The position numbers were made by a program, and so were the translations under genes. Below, in pieces: positions 8,704-17,329 of a stretch of DNA of 64,000 nucleotides. The DNA is from an uncultured Bacteroides sp. GTDB lineage: Bacteria > Bacteroidota > Bacteroidia > Bacteroidales > Bacteroidaceae. The stretch is from NCBI GenBank assembly GCA_948847595.1, contig CAQOGY010000002.1:124001-188000 (forward strand), written 5' to 3'. The notes beneath the pieces are model-generated. The model ran no database searches. It was not told the origin of the DNA and saw nothing but the letters and a program-made list of their open reading frames with translations. Position 1 is the first letter of the stretch. Each line of letters opens with the position of its first letter.

Positions 8704-9714
8704 CTAGTCAATCAACAATTTGTGCTTTCTCTTAAATATAGCACGATAACTACGATATAGCATCCTATAAAAACCGAAGTGTTTACACATAAAATATCGT
8801 TTGATTGACATACTCGGGCCTAGTTGCCAAGGAGTAATATGACGATATTCACGCATTTTCAACATCGTTTCATCTATGATATCCTCAAAAGCCGGTGACG
8901 GAGGGCACAACAAAGTATGGTTAATCAAATGAATCCCTCTCTTAAGTACGCCAACGGAAGATTCACCTCCAAGTTCCGCATTTTGAATAAACTTATCCTG
9001 TTCATAAAGACTCAGGAAGTAATGATATTCCTTTACCGGATCATAACCACCACGAGTAATGCTTTCATTCTTATGAATCATATAATGGTATTTAGAGACA
9101 CAACTCAATACCACTTTCTGAGAGCTATAAAATACTTTATATAATACAGCCACGTCCTCATAAACCCGTCCGACAGGGAATGAAAGGCGGTCAAACAATT
9201 TACGTTTAAAGAGCTTCGCCCATAAATAGTTCTTTACCAAGTCATTCTTTACCAAAGCACGTATAATCTCCTTTCTGGAGAAAACATACAACTTACCCGT
9301 GTTGTTGATTATTTTAGAAGGCCTTCCCTCCTGCTCAAGAAGATAAGTACAAGCAGAAACATCTGCATCATGCTCTTGCATCAAAGCGTAAAGATACTGA
9401 TACATATCATGATCAATCCAGTCATCACTGTCAACAAAGCCCAAGAGCTCTCCCGTAGCTGCAGCCAAACCAGCATTACGGGCAGCACTCACCCCACTAT
9501 GAGGCAAATGAATAGTCTTAATGCGCTGATCCATACGCGCATACTCATCGCAGATACCGGAAGAGCCGTCGTCAGAACCATCATCAACTAAGATAATCTC
9601 AAGGTTCTTATAGGTCTGCTCCAGTATAGATTGCAGACAAGTCTTCAAATAGTCCTTTACATTATAAACAGGCACTATAAGACTAATCAATGGTCCAGAG
9701 ATATTAGTATTCAT
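8704..9714 (-). CDS. Glycosyltransferase family 2
   Basis: 336 residues. Motifs: SLIVPVYNVKDYLKTCLQSI, IILVDDGSDDGS (normal VDDGS), and LGFVDSDDWIDH. It is related to the two GT2 proteins at 2847-4815 but keeps the canonical first DD pair, which they lack. It leads the leftward GT2-GT4-GT4 unit. A -7 box (9789-9796) lies about 75 nt upstream in a 162-nt gap that separates this unit from the longer leftward operon beyond it. Confidence 0.88.
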   Translation of the reverse strand: MNTNISGPLISLIVPVYNVKDYLKTCLQSILEQTYKNLEIILVDDGSDDGSSGICDEYARMDQRIKTIHLPHSGVSAARNAGLAAATGELLGFVDSDDWIDHDMYQYLYALMQEHDADVSACTYLLEQEGRPSKIINNTGKLYVFSRKEIIRALVKNDLVKNYLWAKLFKRKLFDRLSFPVGRVYEDVAVLYKVFYSSQKVVLSCVSKYHYMIHKNESITRGGYDPVKEYHYFLSLYEQDKFIQNAELGGESSVGVLKRGIHLINHTLLCPPSPAFEDIIDETMLKMREYRHITPWQLGPSMSIKRYFMCKHFGFYRMLYRSYRAIFKRKHKLLID

Positions 9715-9788
9715 ATTATTCTACTTGTCAACTTTTTATTTTTACTGCAGCCCCTTCTATATAGAATGCTATATAACAAGGAATACTG

Positions 9789-9796
9789 CAAAACTA
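9789..9796 (-). promoter_or_regulatory. Bacteroides -7 box for the leftward GT2-GT4-GT4 unit
   Basis: The minus strand reads TAGTTTTG, matching TAnnTTTG, about 75 nt before the GT2 start at 9714. This suggests that the variable glycosyltransferases have a promoter separate from the operon upstream. Confidence 0.45.
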
Positions 9797-9876
9797 CCCT
9801 CGATTTTAAATAAATTTCACACTTGTCTGTGATTCGATAATACAATCTAAACACTCTCAAATCAAACAATTACCTC

Positions 9877-11916
9877 TTATTTGCCATTTATACAGTATAA
9901 TTCGTCTAGTTTCCAAAGTTCATTCAAAGATTTCCACTGTTTATCATTCAGGTTAGTTTTCCCATTATTTTTCTTTTGTAAGCTATTATTCTGCGTTTGA
10001 GGCAGCTCTATCGGCCGGGGATAGAATTCACCCCCTCCTGTCACCTCGACCCGCCTCTTTAATTCATTCGCTTTCAACCATAAATCATCCGCAGACGGAC
10101 AATGTTCACTGATTATTTTCCAGTCAAACAACTCCTCTCCATACCAATGGGGAGGATAATAAATCCCGCCACATCCGATTGCCACATTCTGCAAAGAACT
10201 ATTCACCGGCATCGTAAACACTTTCGTCCACTTTCTATATACCGAAAAAGAATTTCCATCCATATGAATCTTCCGGATAACGTTTCCGCAAACCGTATCC
10301 GGATACTGATACGATAAGGAAAGCAAACGCTCAACCGTATTCCGGGGATAAATCAGATCATCATCCACTGTTATCACTTTACTATCCGGATATTCACGGA
10401 AAACATAATGATACTTCTTATGTGAACGGAAATTCTCAGACACAAATCTGAATTCTATTCCTTTAGCCATCAATATTTTAAGTTCTTCTGGCAGATCATT
10501 CAACCGTCCGGGGAACTCCTGTTCCGACAACCATACAATTATCTTTTCGGGCGGACAAGTCTGCCACAGAATCGATTTCAACATCAGATGAAGCTGAGAA
10601 ATACGGGGAGGAAATGTCGTCAACGAGACAATGACTCCCGAATGGTTCGATAATGCCGGAGCATCAGTGTCCTGCTGATAAGCACGCACCACTTTATCAT
10701 GATACTTTGCTCTTCTCCACCTGCAAGACAAAGAATAGATATGTCGGTAAAATCCTCCTTTTTCCTTATAGGAAGTCAGCTTCTCTTCTTCCCGTGTATA
10801 GCGATCATAATAACTGTTCACCTTCACAGACTGACCTCTCAGTTCATCCTTTACAATGCCCAGAGAAGCCCATTGAACCTTTGCTCCACGAGTATGCTTT
10901 CGTATGTTCCGGTTCTTCTGGATAGAGTCTTTCGTCTTATACCCTCTTGCATGATCCAAATGGAGACATACGGTAGAGTAACGTATCTGCATACCATGAA
11001 TTCCATAGTTCTCCAGACGTTCTCCAAATTCACGGTCTTGTCCACCGTACTGCATACGCTCGTCAAAACCATTCACAGCCAGAATATCGCTTAGCCAACC
11101 GGAAGCGTTATGCCCATTCCAGCTTGCTTTGGTAGGAGTAAAGGTATTTAATGCCCACCTTTTAAATCCTGTAGCAGTCAGTTTATTATTTTTAAAAGAG
11201 GCAGGCATCCCTTTTCCTCTCATCCATTGCAGATCAAAACATCTGCCGGATAATATATCGTCCTTTGTAATATCTTTCGACAAATCCATACTCAACTTAT
11301 GATATCCGCCGGACAGGAAACGTCCTTTACGGCGAAGACACAGGTGAGTTGAGACGAAGTCTTTACGTGGAATACAATCGCCATCACTGAAAAGCAGGTA
11401 ATCTGCTTGTGCAGCCAGTATGCCTTTATTCAGAATATCGCATTTACGGAATCCTTTATCTTCGTGCCATACATGCTTCACCTGAAAGGACAATTGCGGA
11501 GTTATCCTCTGCAACATATCATAAGTTTCTTTCCGCGAACCATCATCGGCAATAATCAATTCAAAGTTCTTAGTATCCTGGGCTTCATATCCCCACAACA
11601 CCTTCTCCAGCCATTCAAGCTGGTTGCAGGTTGACAGTACGACCGACATCTGCAAAGAAGTAGTCTTCCGACTAAAACAGATAATAGAATAATTGCACTC
11701 CATCTGTCCCTCAGCCCAATAAAGTTCTCTCGAAATCTCCCTCCATCCGACTAAGTCCACACGATCAGTGCCATCAATGTCTTCCTCCTTATGCAAACGA
11801 ACCAGACATAATGCGTCCTCATCCTGATCTTCTTTCAAGTCAGCATGATGAGCCAGCAAGTAGTCCCGCACTTTTTCATCCGAACAAACAACATTATTTT
11901 CAAAAGATACTATCAT
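9877..11916 (-). CDS. Two-domain glycosyltransferase (GT2 domain plus second GT-A-like domain)
   Basis: 679 residues, about twice the usual GT2 length. Residues 1-85 match nothing I recognise. Residues 88-340 form a GT2 domain: SVVLSTCNQLEWLEK, IIADDGSRKE (D124, D125), YLLFSDGDCIP (DGD 178-180), and WNGHNASGW with GGQDREFGERL, resembling the galactosyltransferase-like GT2 type. A basic linker (340-425) leads to a second domain (427-660): VIVSLTTFPPRI, then IIVWLSEQEFP, and KVITVDDDLIYP with DDD 518-520 as a DxD motif. Both domains keep acidic motifs, so it may add two sugars in succession. It is the last gene of the leftward operon that begins at DUF4254. Confidence 0.85.
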   Translation of the reverse strand: MIVSFENNVVCSDEKVRDYLLAHHADLKEDQDEDALCLVRLHKEEDIDGTDRVDLVGWREISRELYWAEGQMECNYSIICFSRKTTSLQMSVVLSTCNQLEWLEKVLWGYEAQDTKNFELIIADDGSRKETYDMLQRITPQLSFQVKHVWHEDKGFRKCDILNKGILAAQADYLLFSDGDCIPRKDFVSTHLCLRRKGRFLSGGYHKLSMDLSKDITKDDILSGRCFDLQWMRGKGMPASFKNNKLTATGFKRWALNTFTPTKASWNGHNASGWLSDILAVNGFDERMQYGGQDREFGERLENYGIHGMQIRYSTVCLHLDHARGYKTKDSIQKNRNIRKHTRGAKVQWASLGIVKDELRGQSVKVNSYYDRYTREEEKLTSYKEKGGFYRHIYSLSCRWRRAKYHDKVVRAYQQDTDAPALSNHSGVIVSLTTFPPRISQLHLMLKSILWQTCPPEKIIVWLSEQEFPGRLNDLPEELKILMAKGIEFRFVSENFRSHKKYHYVFREYPDSKVITVDDDLIYPRNTVERLLSLSYQYPDTVCGNVIRKIHMDGNSFSVYRKWTKVFTMPVNSSLQNVAIGCGGIYYPPHWYGEELFDWKIISEHCPSADDLWLKANELKRRVEVTGGGEFYPRPIELPQTQNNSLQKKNNGKTNLNDKQWKSLNELWKLDELYCINGK

Positions 11917-11936
11917 TAATTACCCTCCTTTAGCCA

Positions 11937-12680
11937 TTAAATATCCAACTGAAACCAGACCTGATGTCTGCGACGATATCTGTTCCAGAATTTCTTTCTG
12001 TAATGCAGAACCAAACGCACACATTCTTCTTCATCCATCCCTCTCGAACGGGCATACTCTTTTCCCAACAAGATGAAGAAGGGTGTCTGCCCCCATAAAC
12101 GGGCAAAATTCGCACAACCTTTCTTAATATCCACTTCGCCAAAATGCATTCTGTTAATATCCACCAGTGAGAAATGATATTCCTCTCCTATCTTGTCATA
12201 CAGGATGTTTCCCGGCGAATAGTCCAGATGCAGAATTCCGGCTTCATGCAGACGCGCTGTAAATTCCGCAAAAGCGGTCACTACATCTTCGCAGCTTTTT
12301 ATATCCGCATTGCCAAACTGGCAAAAATTATATCGATAGGGAGATTGTATGCTCATAAAATATGAATGACCAATCAAACCCATTTTTGTCTCTTCTATAT
12401 AGGCAATAGGACATGGGGTTTCAAACCCTTTCTCCAACAGTTTCTCCGGATAAACAAAAGCCCGTTTCCCTTTCGAAGGGCGAAAGAAAGCATAAGCGAT
12501 CCGATTTATCAGTGGAGGTATCGTATACCGTTTCACGTTAATATCCAATCCATCCACCGTGATCATCTTTATCAAATTTCGCCCGGAATGAATTACCGTT
12601 CCTATTGTCTCAAAATCTTTCGGAATACGTTCTACATATTCTCTCAGATATTCGTATTTGGGGTTAATCATTATTTTCAT
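11937..12680 (-). CDS. Lipopolysaccharide kinase, Kdo/WaaP (InaA-like) family
   Basis: About 247 residues with a reduced eukaryotic-type kinase fold. The catalytic loop is visible as HLDYSPGNILYD (H-x-D-x-x-P-x-N), and LVDINRM stands where the DFG-type metal motif lies. An N-terminal lysine in INVKRYTIPP is the candidate ATP lysine. Family members phosphorylate Kdo or heptose in the LPS inner core. The start is ATG 12680; an upstream TTG at 12695 is possible and ATG 12671 cannot be excluded. It lies between the GT90 gene and the two-domain transferase, which fits phosphorylation of the core region. Its exact acceptor is inferred, not seen. Confidence 0.8.
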   Translation of the reverse strand: MKIMINPKYEYLREYVERIPKDFETIGTVIHSGRNLIKMITVDGLDINVKRYTIPPLINRIAYAFFRPSKGKRAFVYPEKLLEKGFETPCPIAYIEETKMGLIGHSYFMSIQSPYRYNFCQFGNADIKSCEDVVTAFAEFTARLHEAGILHLDYSPGNILYDKIGEEYHFSLVDINRMHFGEVDIKKGCANFARLWGQTPFFILLGKEYARSRGMDEEECVRLVLHYRKKFWNRYRRRHQVWFQLDI

Positions 12681-12720
12681 CTTACGAAAAAACAAGAATG
12701 GTCATACTTCTCTTCATCTC

Positions 12721-13695
12721 TCAACTCTTTTGCCCGGTCATCTTAAAATATTTATCCAACACAAGCAGTGATATCAAATTTTCTCTTCTCTTATCTTTAA
12801 ACTGGGACACATATTCATGGGCATGTCTGATGATCTCCAATGATTCGTCTACATGCTCTATATAGTAATTCAACCGTTCCTCCAAATCAGAAAAATCCGG
12901 TTTTATTTCAATATAATGATAATTGGGAATAAGCGTGCCTTCCATAAACCATGTCTCACAGGTAGGCCGGGGCATCACTGCTATTGAATTTGATGACATC
13001 ACCCATTTCAGGTTGCTGGCCACATCGATTCCTTCAAGAGCCATTATGAATTTATAATCCAAATGCTCATTAATCGTTTTCTTCTCCGTGCGCCACTCTG
13101 CCGGATCAGCCGTATTTTTGCTGACATCGCCCAAATCGCACATCGGATGATGAAAATACATTTCCATAAAAAGCTTTCTGGAAGGTTTTCCTTTTACCTT
13201 TCCACGAAAGATGACCATATTTTTCTTCTCTGTAAAAGCCTTCTTGTCGTCCACAAATATAAAATGACGAACCTTATCCAATTTCATCACAATCGAATTC
13301 ACGTTATCATCTGTCAGCGGACGACTTTTCACAATAGAGGGATAGTCGGGAACAAATGTCACATCACCGGGACAAAAGCCCCACTGAAACTGATCAGAAA
13401 ACCAGCGGGTATATTGATAAGTATCAAAGAAATACACTTTTTGTTTGCTCATCTTGTGCTCTGAAAGATGCGGAGCAGAAGAAGGTAATTGCACCGTTCC
13501 GGAAAGTTTGTTATAATAGTCAACGCGACGTTCTATATAATCCTTGTCCTTCCGGCGGGATAGTGAAGACAACTTTCCTTGTAACCGTAGCCGGAAAATG
13601 CCTTTCGGAATGACCAGTCTGAGAGCATTTACCGAATAGTAAATGAACTTAGGATTCTTCCCGCTACGCAACTTATATAAAAGTTTATTCTTCAT
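12721..13695 (-). CDS. GT90-like (CAP10/LpsA-type) glycosyltransferase
   Basis: 324 residues. The C-terminal half carries the block I associate with GT90/LpsA proteins: DYKFIMALEGIDVASNLKWV followed by SSNSIAVMPRPTCETWF. Such enzymes are inverting transferases, including bacterial LPS xylosyl- or glucosyltransferases. There is no signal peptide or membrane segment. The basic N-terminus suggests peripheral attachment to the inner membrane. It sits 31 nt downstream of the GT9 gene in the leftward core operon. The family assignment rests on motif memory, and the sugar is unknown. Confidence 0.7.
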   Translation of the reverse strand: MKNKLLYKLRSGKNPKFIYYSVNALRLVIPKGIFRLRLQGKLSSLSRRKDKDYIERRVDYYNKLSGTVQLPSSAPHLSEHKMSKQKVYFFDTYQYTRWFSDQFQWGFCPGDVTFVPDYPSIVKSRPLTDDNVNSIVMKLDKVRHFIFVDDKKAFTEKKNMVIFRGKVKGKPSRKLFMEMYFHHPMCDLGDVSKNTADPAEWRTEKKTINEHLDYKFIMALEGIDVASNLKWVMSSNSIAVMPRPTCETWFMEGTLIPNYHYIEIKPDFSDLEERLNYYIEHVDESLEIIRHAHEYVSQFKDKRRENLISLLVLDKYFKMTGQKS

Positions 13696-13726
13696 TCTTG
13701 TTCCATATCTCAGGAGTACCTGGCTC

Positions 13727-14758
13727 CTAATTGATTATTCCTTCAATCTTCGCTATCACCTGTTCGGGTTTTATTTCTCTCAGGCAGGCATAATCGCCCC
13801 GCCAGCATGGTTTCTGTCCGTATACGGAGCAGGGACGGCATGACAGGTCAAGCTGTACCGTATTGACCGGCAACTGTTTCCATCCCATAAACCCGGCATA
13901 TGGATGAGTAGCTCCCCAGACAGAGATCACCGGAATGTTGACCAGTGAAGCCAGATGCATATTCGCTGAATCCATCGAGAGCATCACATCCAGATGACTC
14001 ATTAGATTCAGTTCGGTACGCATATTCAACTTACCAATCATAGAAACGACGGTAGGATATTTCGCCACCCAGCCATCGAATACTTCCTGTTCACTCTTGC
14101 CACCTCCGAAAAGGAAAACCTTCACCTTCGGATCGGCGGCAAAATGGGCTACTACCTGCTCCTGCAATTCAATAGGGTATATCTTACCCATGTGCTTGGC
14201 AAAAGGAGCTATACCAATCCATTTCAAATTATCTTTTGCGCCTGTGACAGGTTCTATCTCTGCAAAGTTTCCTTTTTCATCTCCATAAATCGAAGAAAAA
14301 TTCAACAATACAGGAAAACCCAGTTTCTCCAGCACATCGGCATAACGACGGAAAGAACTTTTCTGGTTCTCCAATACTTTATGCCGGCGGCGGACTAATT
14401 TTTCTTTTCCCACTCTACCTTTATAGATAGATGCCACAGGTATATTAGCCAGCCGGAACCTCAGACACAAGTATTTCGTACGAAGTACATGATGAAAATC
14501 TGCCACATAGTCGAAACGCTTTGCTTTCAGTTCCGAATAAAGGGTGTTCAACCCCCATAATCCTTTATGTTTACCCGTCAGGTCAGCACCGATAAAACTC
14601 ACATTTGCAGGAAGTCCCTGAAAAAGCGGTTGCCACACAGCACGACTCAACACAGTAATTTCAAGTTGAGGATATTGTACTGCCAGCGAATGTACTACCG
14701 GTATCGTCATGGCTACATCGCCAAGAGCCGAGAAACGGATAATGAGAATACGCGCCAT
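13727..14758 (-). CDS. Glycosyltransferase family 9 (heptosyltransferase-like)
   Basis: 343 residues, the usual length of ADP-heptose:LPS heptosyltransferases. The N-terminus ARILIIRFSALGDVAMTIP is diagnostic of GT9 (R-x-x-x-x-GD). The C-terminal domain has IGIAPFAKHMGKIYP, LFGGGKSEQEV, MLSMDSANMHLASL (the D-S-x-x-x-H-L-A motif) and PVISVWGATHPYAG. It should transfer heptose or a related sugar to the LPS inner core at the inner membrane. Its start is 3 nt after the DUF4254 stop. The family name is secure; the sugar is not proven by sequence. Confidence 0.9.
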   Translation of the reverse strand: MARILIIRFSALGDVAMTIPVVHSLAVQYPQLEITVLSRAVWQPLFQGLPANVSFIGADLTGKHKGLWGLNTLYSELKAKRFDYVADFHHVLRTKYLCLRFRLANIPVASIYKGRVGKEKLVRRRHKVLENQKSSFRRYADVLEKLGFPVLLNFSSIYGDEKGNFAEIEPVTGAKDNLKWIGIAPFAKHMGKIYPIELQEQVVAHFAADPKVKVFLFGGGKSEQEVFDGWVAKYPTVVSMIGKLNMRTELNLMSHLDVMLSMDSANMHLASLVNIPVISVWGATHPYAGFMGWKQLPVNTVQLDLSCRPCSVYGQKPCWRGDYACLREIKPEQVIAKIEGIIN

Positions 14759-14761
14759 TCG

Positions 14762-15367
14762 TTATTTTTTTGCATAAAGCACCGGATTCAGCGCCGGGTC
14801 ATTATACATCTTCATCTGTTTATATACTTTCATATACTTCTTCCCTGCTTCGATGTCAGCCAGCAGCTGATCGATAGCCGAAGAAAGGTCTTTCCGTTGT
14901 TCCAGCAGAATATCCAGTTTTACCTGGCATTGTGCACGATGTTCTTCCGTCGTATCCGTACGTTCCACTTCTTGCTGCATGTGGTAAATTTTCAAAGCAA
15001 GAATAGAGAGACGGTCTACTGCCCAGGCAGGACTTTCCGTATTGATGGTAGCATCTGCCAGCGGCTTTACATCCTTATATCGATCAAGAAAATAGCTATC
15101 GATCAACTCCACCAGATCCGTACGGTCCTGATTGGATTTATCGATTCTTCTCTTTAAAGCTACGGCTGCCACCGGATCAATATGCGGGTCACGGATGATA
15201 TCTTCGAAATGCCATTGTACGGCATCAATCCAGTTTTTCAGATACAAATAATACTCTATCGACTTCAACTCGTAAGGATTGTTCATCGGCGCATCTACGC
15301 TGTCCGTCACATGGTAATCTGTCGTCGATTTCCAAAAAATATCATTGCAAAGGTTACTAAATGTCAT
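14762..15367 (-). CDS. DUF4254 family protein
   Basis: 201 residues, mostly helical and hydrophilic, with no signal peptide or membrane segment. I recognise it as DUF4254, a family commonly found next to a GT9 gene in Bacteroidetes. Acidic and basic residues alternate through likely amphipathic helices (for example RRIDKSNQDRTDLVELIDSY). No catalytic motif is visible. It is the first gene of the leftward core operon, with a -7 box at 15400-15407. The constant pairing with the GT9 gene suggests an accessory role in LPS core assembly. This is inference. Confidence 0.75.
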   Translation of the reverse strand: MTFSNLCNDIFWKSTTDYHVTDSVDAPMNNPYELKSIEYYLYLKNWIDAVQWHFEDIIRDPHIDPVAAVALKRRIDKSNQDRTDLVELIDSYFLDRYKDVKPLADATINTESPAWAVDRLSILALKIYHMQQEVERTDTTEEHRAQCQVKLDILLEQRKDLSSAIDQLLADIEAGKKYMKVYKQMKMYNDPALNPVLYAKK

Positions 15368-15399
15368 AATCTTAACTAGCTAATAGATGTATAATAGGA

Positions 15400-15407
15400 C
15401 AAAGCTA
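15400..15407 (-). promoter_or_regulatory. -7 box of the leftward LPS core operon
   Basis: TAGCTTTG on the minus strand fits TAnnTTTG, 32 nt before the DUF4254 start. A TTG about 20 bp upstream (minus strand, at 15428-15430) is a candidate -33 element. Confidence 0.55.
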
Positions 15408-15453
15408 TGTAATATTTTTCAGACAAGCAACCGTTTCTTACTTTTTTATTTCT

Positions 15454-15461
15454 TACCTTTG
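15454..15461 (+). promoter_or_regulatory. -7 box of pdxB
   Basis: TACCTTTG fits TAnnTTTG and lies 23 nt before the ATG at 15485. It is divergent from the core operon promoter at 15400-15407. Confidence 0.55.
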
Positions 15462-15484
15462 TCTGAGTAAAAAAGGAATTGTAT

Positions 15485-16534
15485 ATGAAAATTATTATAG
15501 ATGATAAGATACCTTATATAAAAGAGGCAGCAGAGAAAATTGCCGAAGAGGTAATCTACGCACCGGGAAAGGATTTTACACGGAAACTGGTACAGGATGC
15601 GGACGCACTCATCATCCGGACCCGCACTCACTGCAACCGCGAATTGCTGGAAGGCAGCAAAGTAAAATTTATCGCCACAGCAACCATCGGATTTGACCAT
15701 ATCGACACCGAATACTGTAAGCAGGCGGGTATCGAGTGGGCAAATGCCCCAGGATGCAATTCCGCCTCGGTGGCTCAGTATATACAATCTTCTCTTCTGA
15801 TCTGGAAATCTCTTCGGAATAAAAAGCCGGACGAACTGACGATCGGCATTATCGGTGTAGGTAATGTAGGAAGCAAGGTGGCCAAAGTCGCACAAGATTT
15901 CGGTATGCGTGTACTACTGAACGACTTGCCAAGAGAAGAGAAAGAAGGAAACATTACCTTCACCTCACTAGAGAAAATAGCCGAAGAATGTGATATCATC
16001 ACCTTTCACGTACCTTTATATAAGGAAGGGAAATATAAAACGTACCATCTGGCAGACGGGAATTTCTTCCGGTCTCTCCAACGAAGGCCTGTTGTCATCA
16101 ACACTTCAAGAGGAGAAGTGATCGAAACAAACGCCCTGCTGGAAGCCATCAACAACGGTACAATCTCAGACGCAATAATCGATGTATGGGAACATGAACC
16201 GGAAATCAACCGTGAATTATTAGAAAAGGTACTGATAGGCACCCCGCATATCGCCGGATACTCTGCCGACGGAAAAGCAAATGCCACCCGAATGTCGCTG
16301 GACTCCATCTGCCGTTTCTTCCACCTAGGCGCAACTTATGAAATCACCCCGCCCGCCCCATCTTCGTCTCTTATCGAAGCAAAAGACCATGAAGAAGCTC
16401 TGCTGAAAATGTACAATCCCATCGAAGACAGCAACCGATTAAAATCCCATCCGGAACTATTCGAAACCTTACGGGGAGATTACCCGTTGAGGAGAGAAGA
16501 GAAGGCGTATATGCAGGTAATAAGTAATAGGTAA
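15485..16534 (+). CDS. pdxB: Erythronate-4-phosphate dehydrogenase
   Basis: 349 residues. It belongs to the D-2-hydroxyacid dehydrogenase family and oxidises 4-phospho-D-erythronate in DXP-dependent pyridoxal phosphate synthesis. NAD-binding loop: TIGIIGVGNVGSKVA. Catalytic elements: VINTSRGEV (Arg), DVWEHEPEI (Glu) and IGTPHIAGYSADGKA (His; this GYS-x-x-GK block is typical of PdxB). A C-terminal dimerisation tail of about 80 residues follows. I use ATG 15485 rather than a TTG two codons upstream. The last codons (V-I-S-N-R-stop) are part of a repeat described separately. Confidence 0.9.
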   Translation: MKIIIDDKIPYIKEAAEKIAEEVIYAPGKDFTRKLVQDADALIIRTRTHCNRELLEGSKVKFIATATIGFDHIDTEYCKQAGIEWANAPGCNSASVAQYIQSSLLIWKSLRNKKPDELTIGIIGVGNVGSKVAKVAQDFGMRVLLNDLPREEKEGNITFTSLEKIAEECDIITFHVPLYKEGKYKTYHLADGNFFRSLQRRPVVINTSRGEVIETNALLEAINNGTISDAIIDVWEHEPEINRELLEKVLIGTPHIAGYSADGKANATRMSLDSICRFFHLGATYEITPPAPSSSLIEAKDHEEALLKMYNPIEDSNRLKSHPELFETLRGDYPLRREEKAYMQVISNR

Positions 16535-16625
16535 TAAGTAATAGCCATGCGGATATCTAGCGAACGGGCACAGTACCAAAGTAACTACGATTATTACTTA
16601 TTACCTATTACTTATTACCTATTAC
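16516..16625. repeat. 15-bp direct repeat with 28-bp inverted copy joining the ends of pdxB and purN
   Basis: GGTAATAAGTAATAG occurs twice in tandem at 16516-16544. The reverse complement of 28 of these 29 bases lies at 16592-16619, separated by about 47 bases, and the pattern continues to 16625. The left arm supplies the final codons and stop of pdxB. The right arm supplies those of purN on the other strand. As RNA it would fold into a long AU-rich hairpin on either strand and may act as a bidirectional terminator or 3' stabiliser. Confidence 0.85.
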
Positions 16626-17180
16626 TTCTTCTACAACATGTGGGAAATGCTCATACTCCAAAGCGTGTACTTTTTTAGCCACCTCTTCGGGTGAGTCATC
16701 GGGAAGTACGGGGCAGGTGGCTTGGAAGATGATGCTTCCTTCGTCGTAGTGCTCATTAATATAATGTATAGTAATGCCAGTTTCTTTTTCGCCCGCAGCC
16801 ACTACGGCTTGGTGAACTTTGTCGCCATACATACCTTTTCCGCCGAACTTGGGCAGGAGAGCAGGATGTATATTTATGATTTTATCGGGATAAGCATGCA
16901 AAAGCAAATCCGGCACGCGGACAAGGAAACCTGCCAGCACGATAAAGTCAATGCGATATTCCTGCAAAATAGCCAGAATTTCATCTCCGGCTGTCCAGTC
17001 CTCCTTTGGAAACACGTTACAGGGCACTTTCAAACGATACGCACGTTCCAAAACGTAGGCATCACTTTTATTAGAAAGTACTAACGACACCTCAACGGAG
17101 TCGCTCTTCTGGAAATACCGGATGAGATTCTCGGCATTTGAGCCGGAACCGGAAGCGAAAATGGCGATGTTTTTCTTCAT
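16608..17180 (-). CDS. purN: Phosphoribosylglycinamide formyltransferase
   Basis: 190 residues, normal for PurN. The enzyme transfers formyl from 10-formyl-THF to GAR in purine synthesis. Visible motifs: FASGSGSNAENLI (phosphate loop), VLAGFLVRVPD, IINIHPALLPKFGG (catalytic Asn and His), GITIHYINEHYDEGSII (catalytic Asp). I start at ATG 17180 because MKKNIAIFASGSGSN is the conserved beginning; 17 more codons upstream would precede it in the longer frame. The gene converges with pdxB, and its C-terminus lies in the repeat at 16516-16625. Confidence 0.92.
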   Translation of the reverse strand: MKKNIAIFASGSGSNAENLIRYFQKSDSVEVSLVLSNKSDAYVLERAYRLKVPCNVFPKEDWTAGDEILAILQEYRIDFIVLAGFLVRVPDLLLHAYPDKIINIHPALLPKFGGKGMYGDKVHQAVVAAGEKETGITIHYINEHYDEGSIIFQATCPVLPDDSPEEVAKKVHALEYEHFPHVVEEVIGNK

Positions 17181-17246
17181 TATACTCGAATTCAATGCAC
17201 AAAACAGTGAAAAATGTGCAAAAGACTGCATTTATTTAGTCAAATA

Positions 17247-17278
17247 TTTGCGCAAAACGATAAATATTCATTCCTTTG
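17247..17278 (+). promoter_or_regulatory. Promoter of acpP-fabF-rnc
   Basis: TTTG at 17247-17250 and TTCCTTTG at 17271-17278 are spaced 20 bp apart, the usual distance between Bacteroides -33 and -7 elements. The -7 box has TT in place of TA. A 51-nt leader follows to the acpP ATG. Confidence 0.6.
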
Positions 17279-17329
17279 CACCGCAAATTTAAAGAAATAA
17301 AACTAATTATTAATTAAAAACTTAAAGTT

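Noticed and set aside
10699..11094. 131-codon plus-strand frame inside the two-domain glycosyltransferase
   Set aside because: The opposite strand encodes clear catalytic motifs, and this frame has none.
14567..15157. 196-codon frame overlapping GT9 and DUF4254 on the plus strand
   Set aside because: Both genes on the minus strand are well supported, and the frame crosses their junction without motifs.
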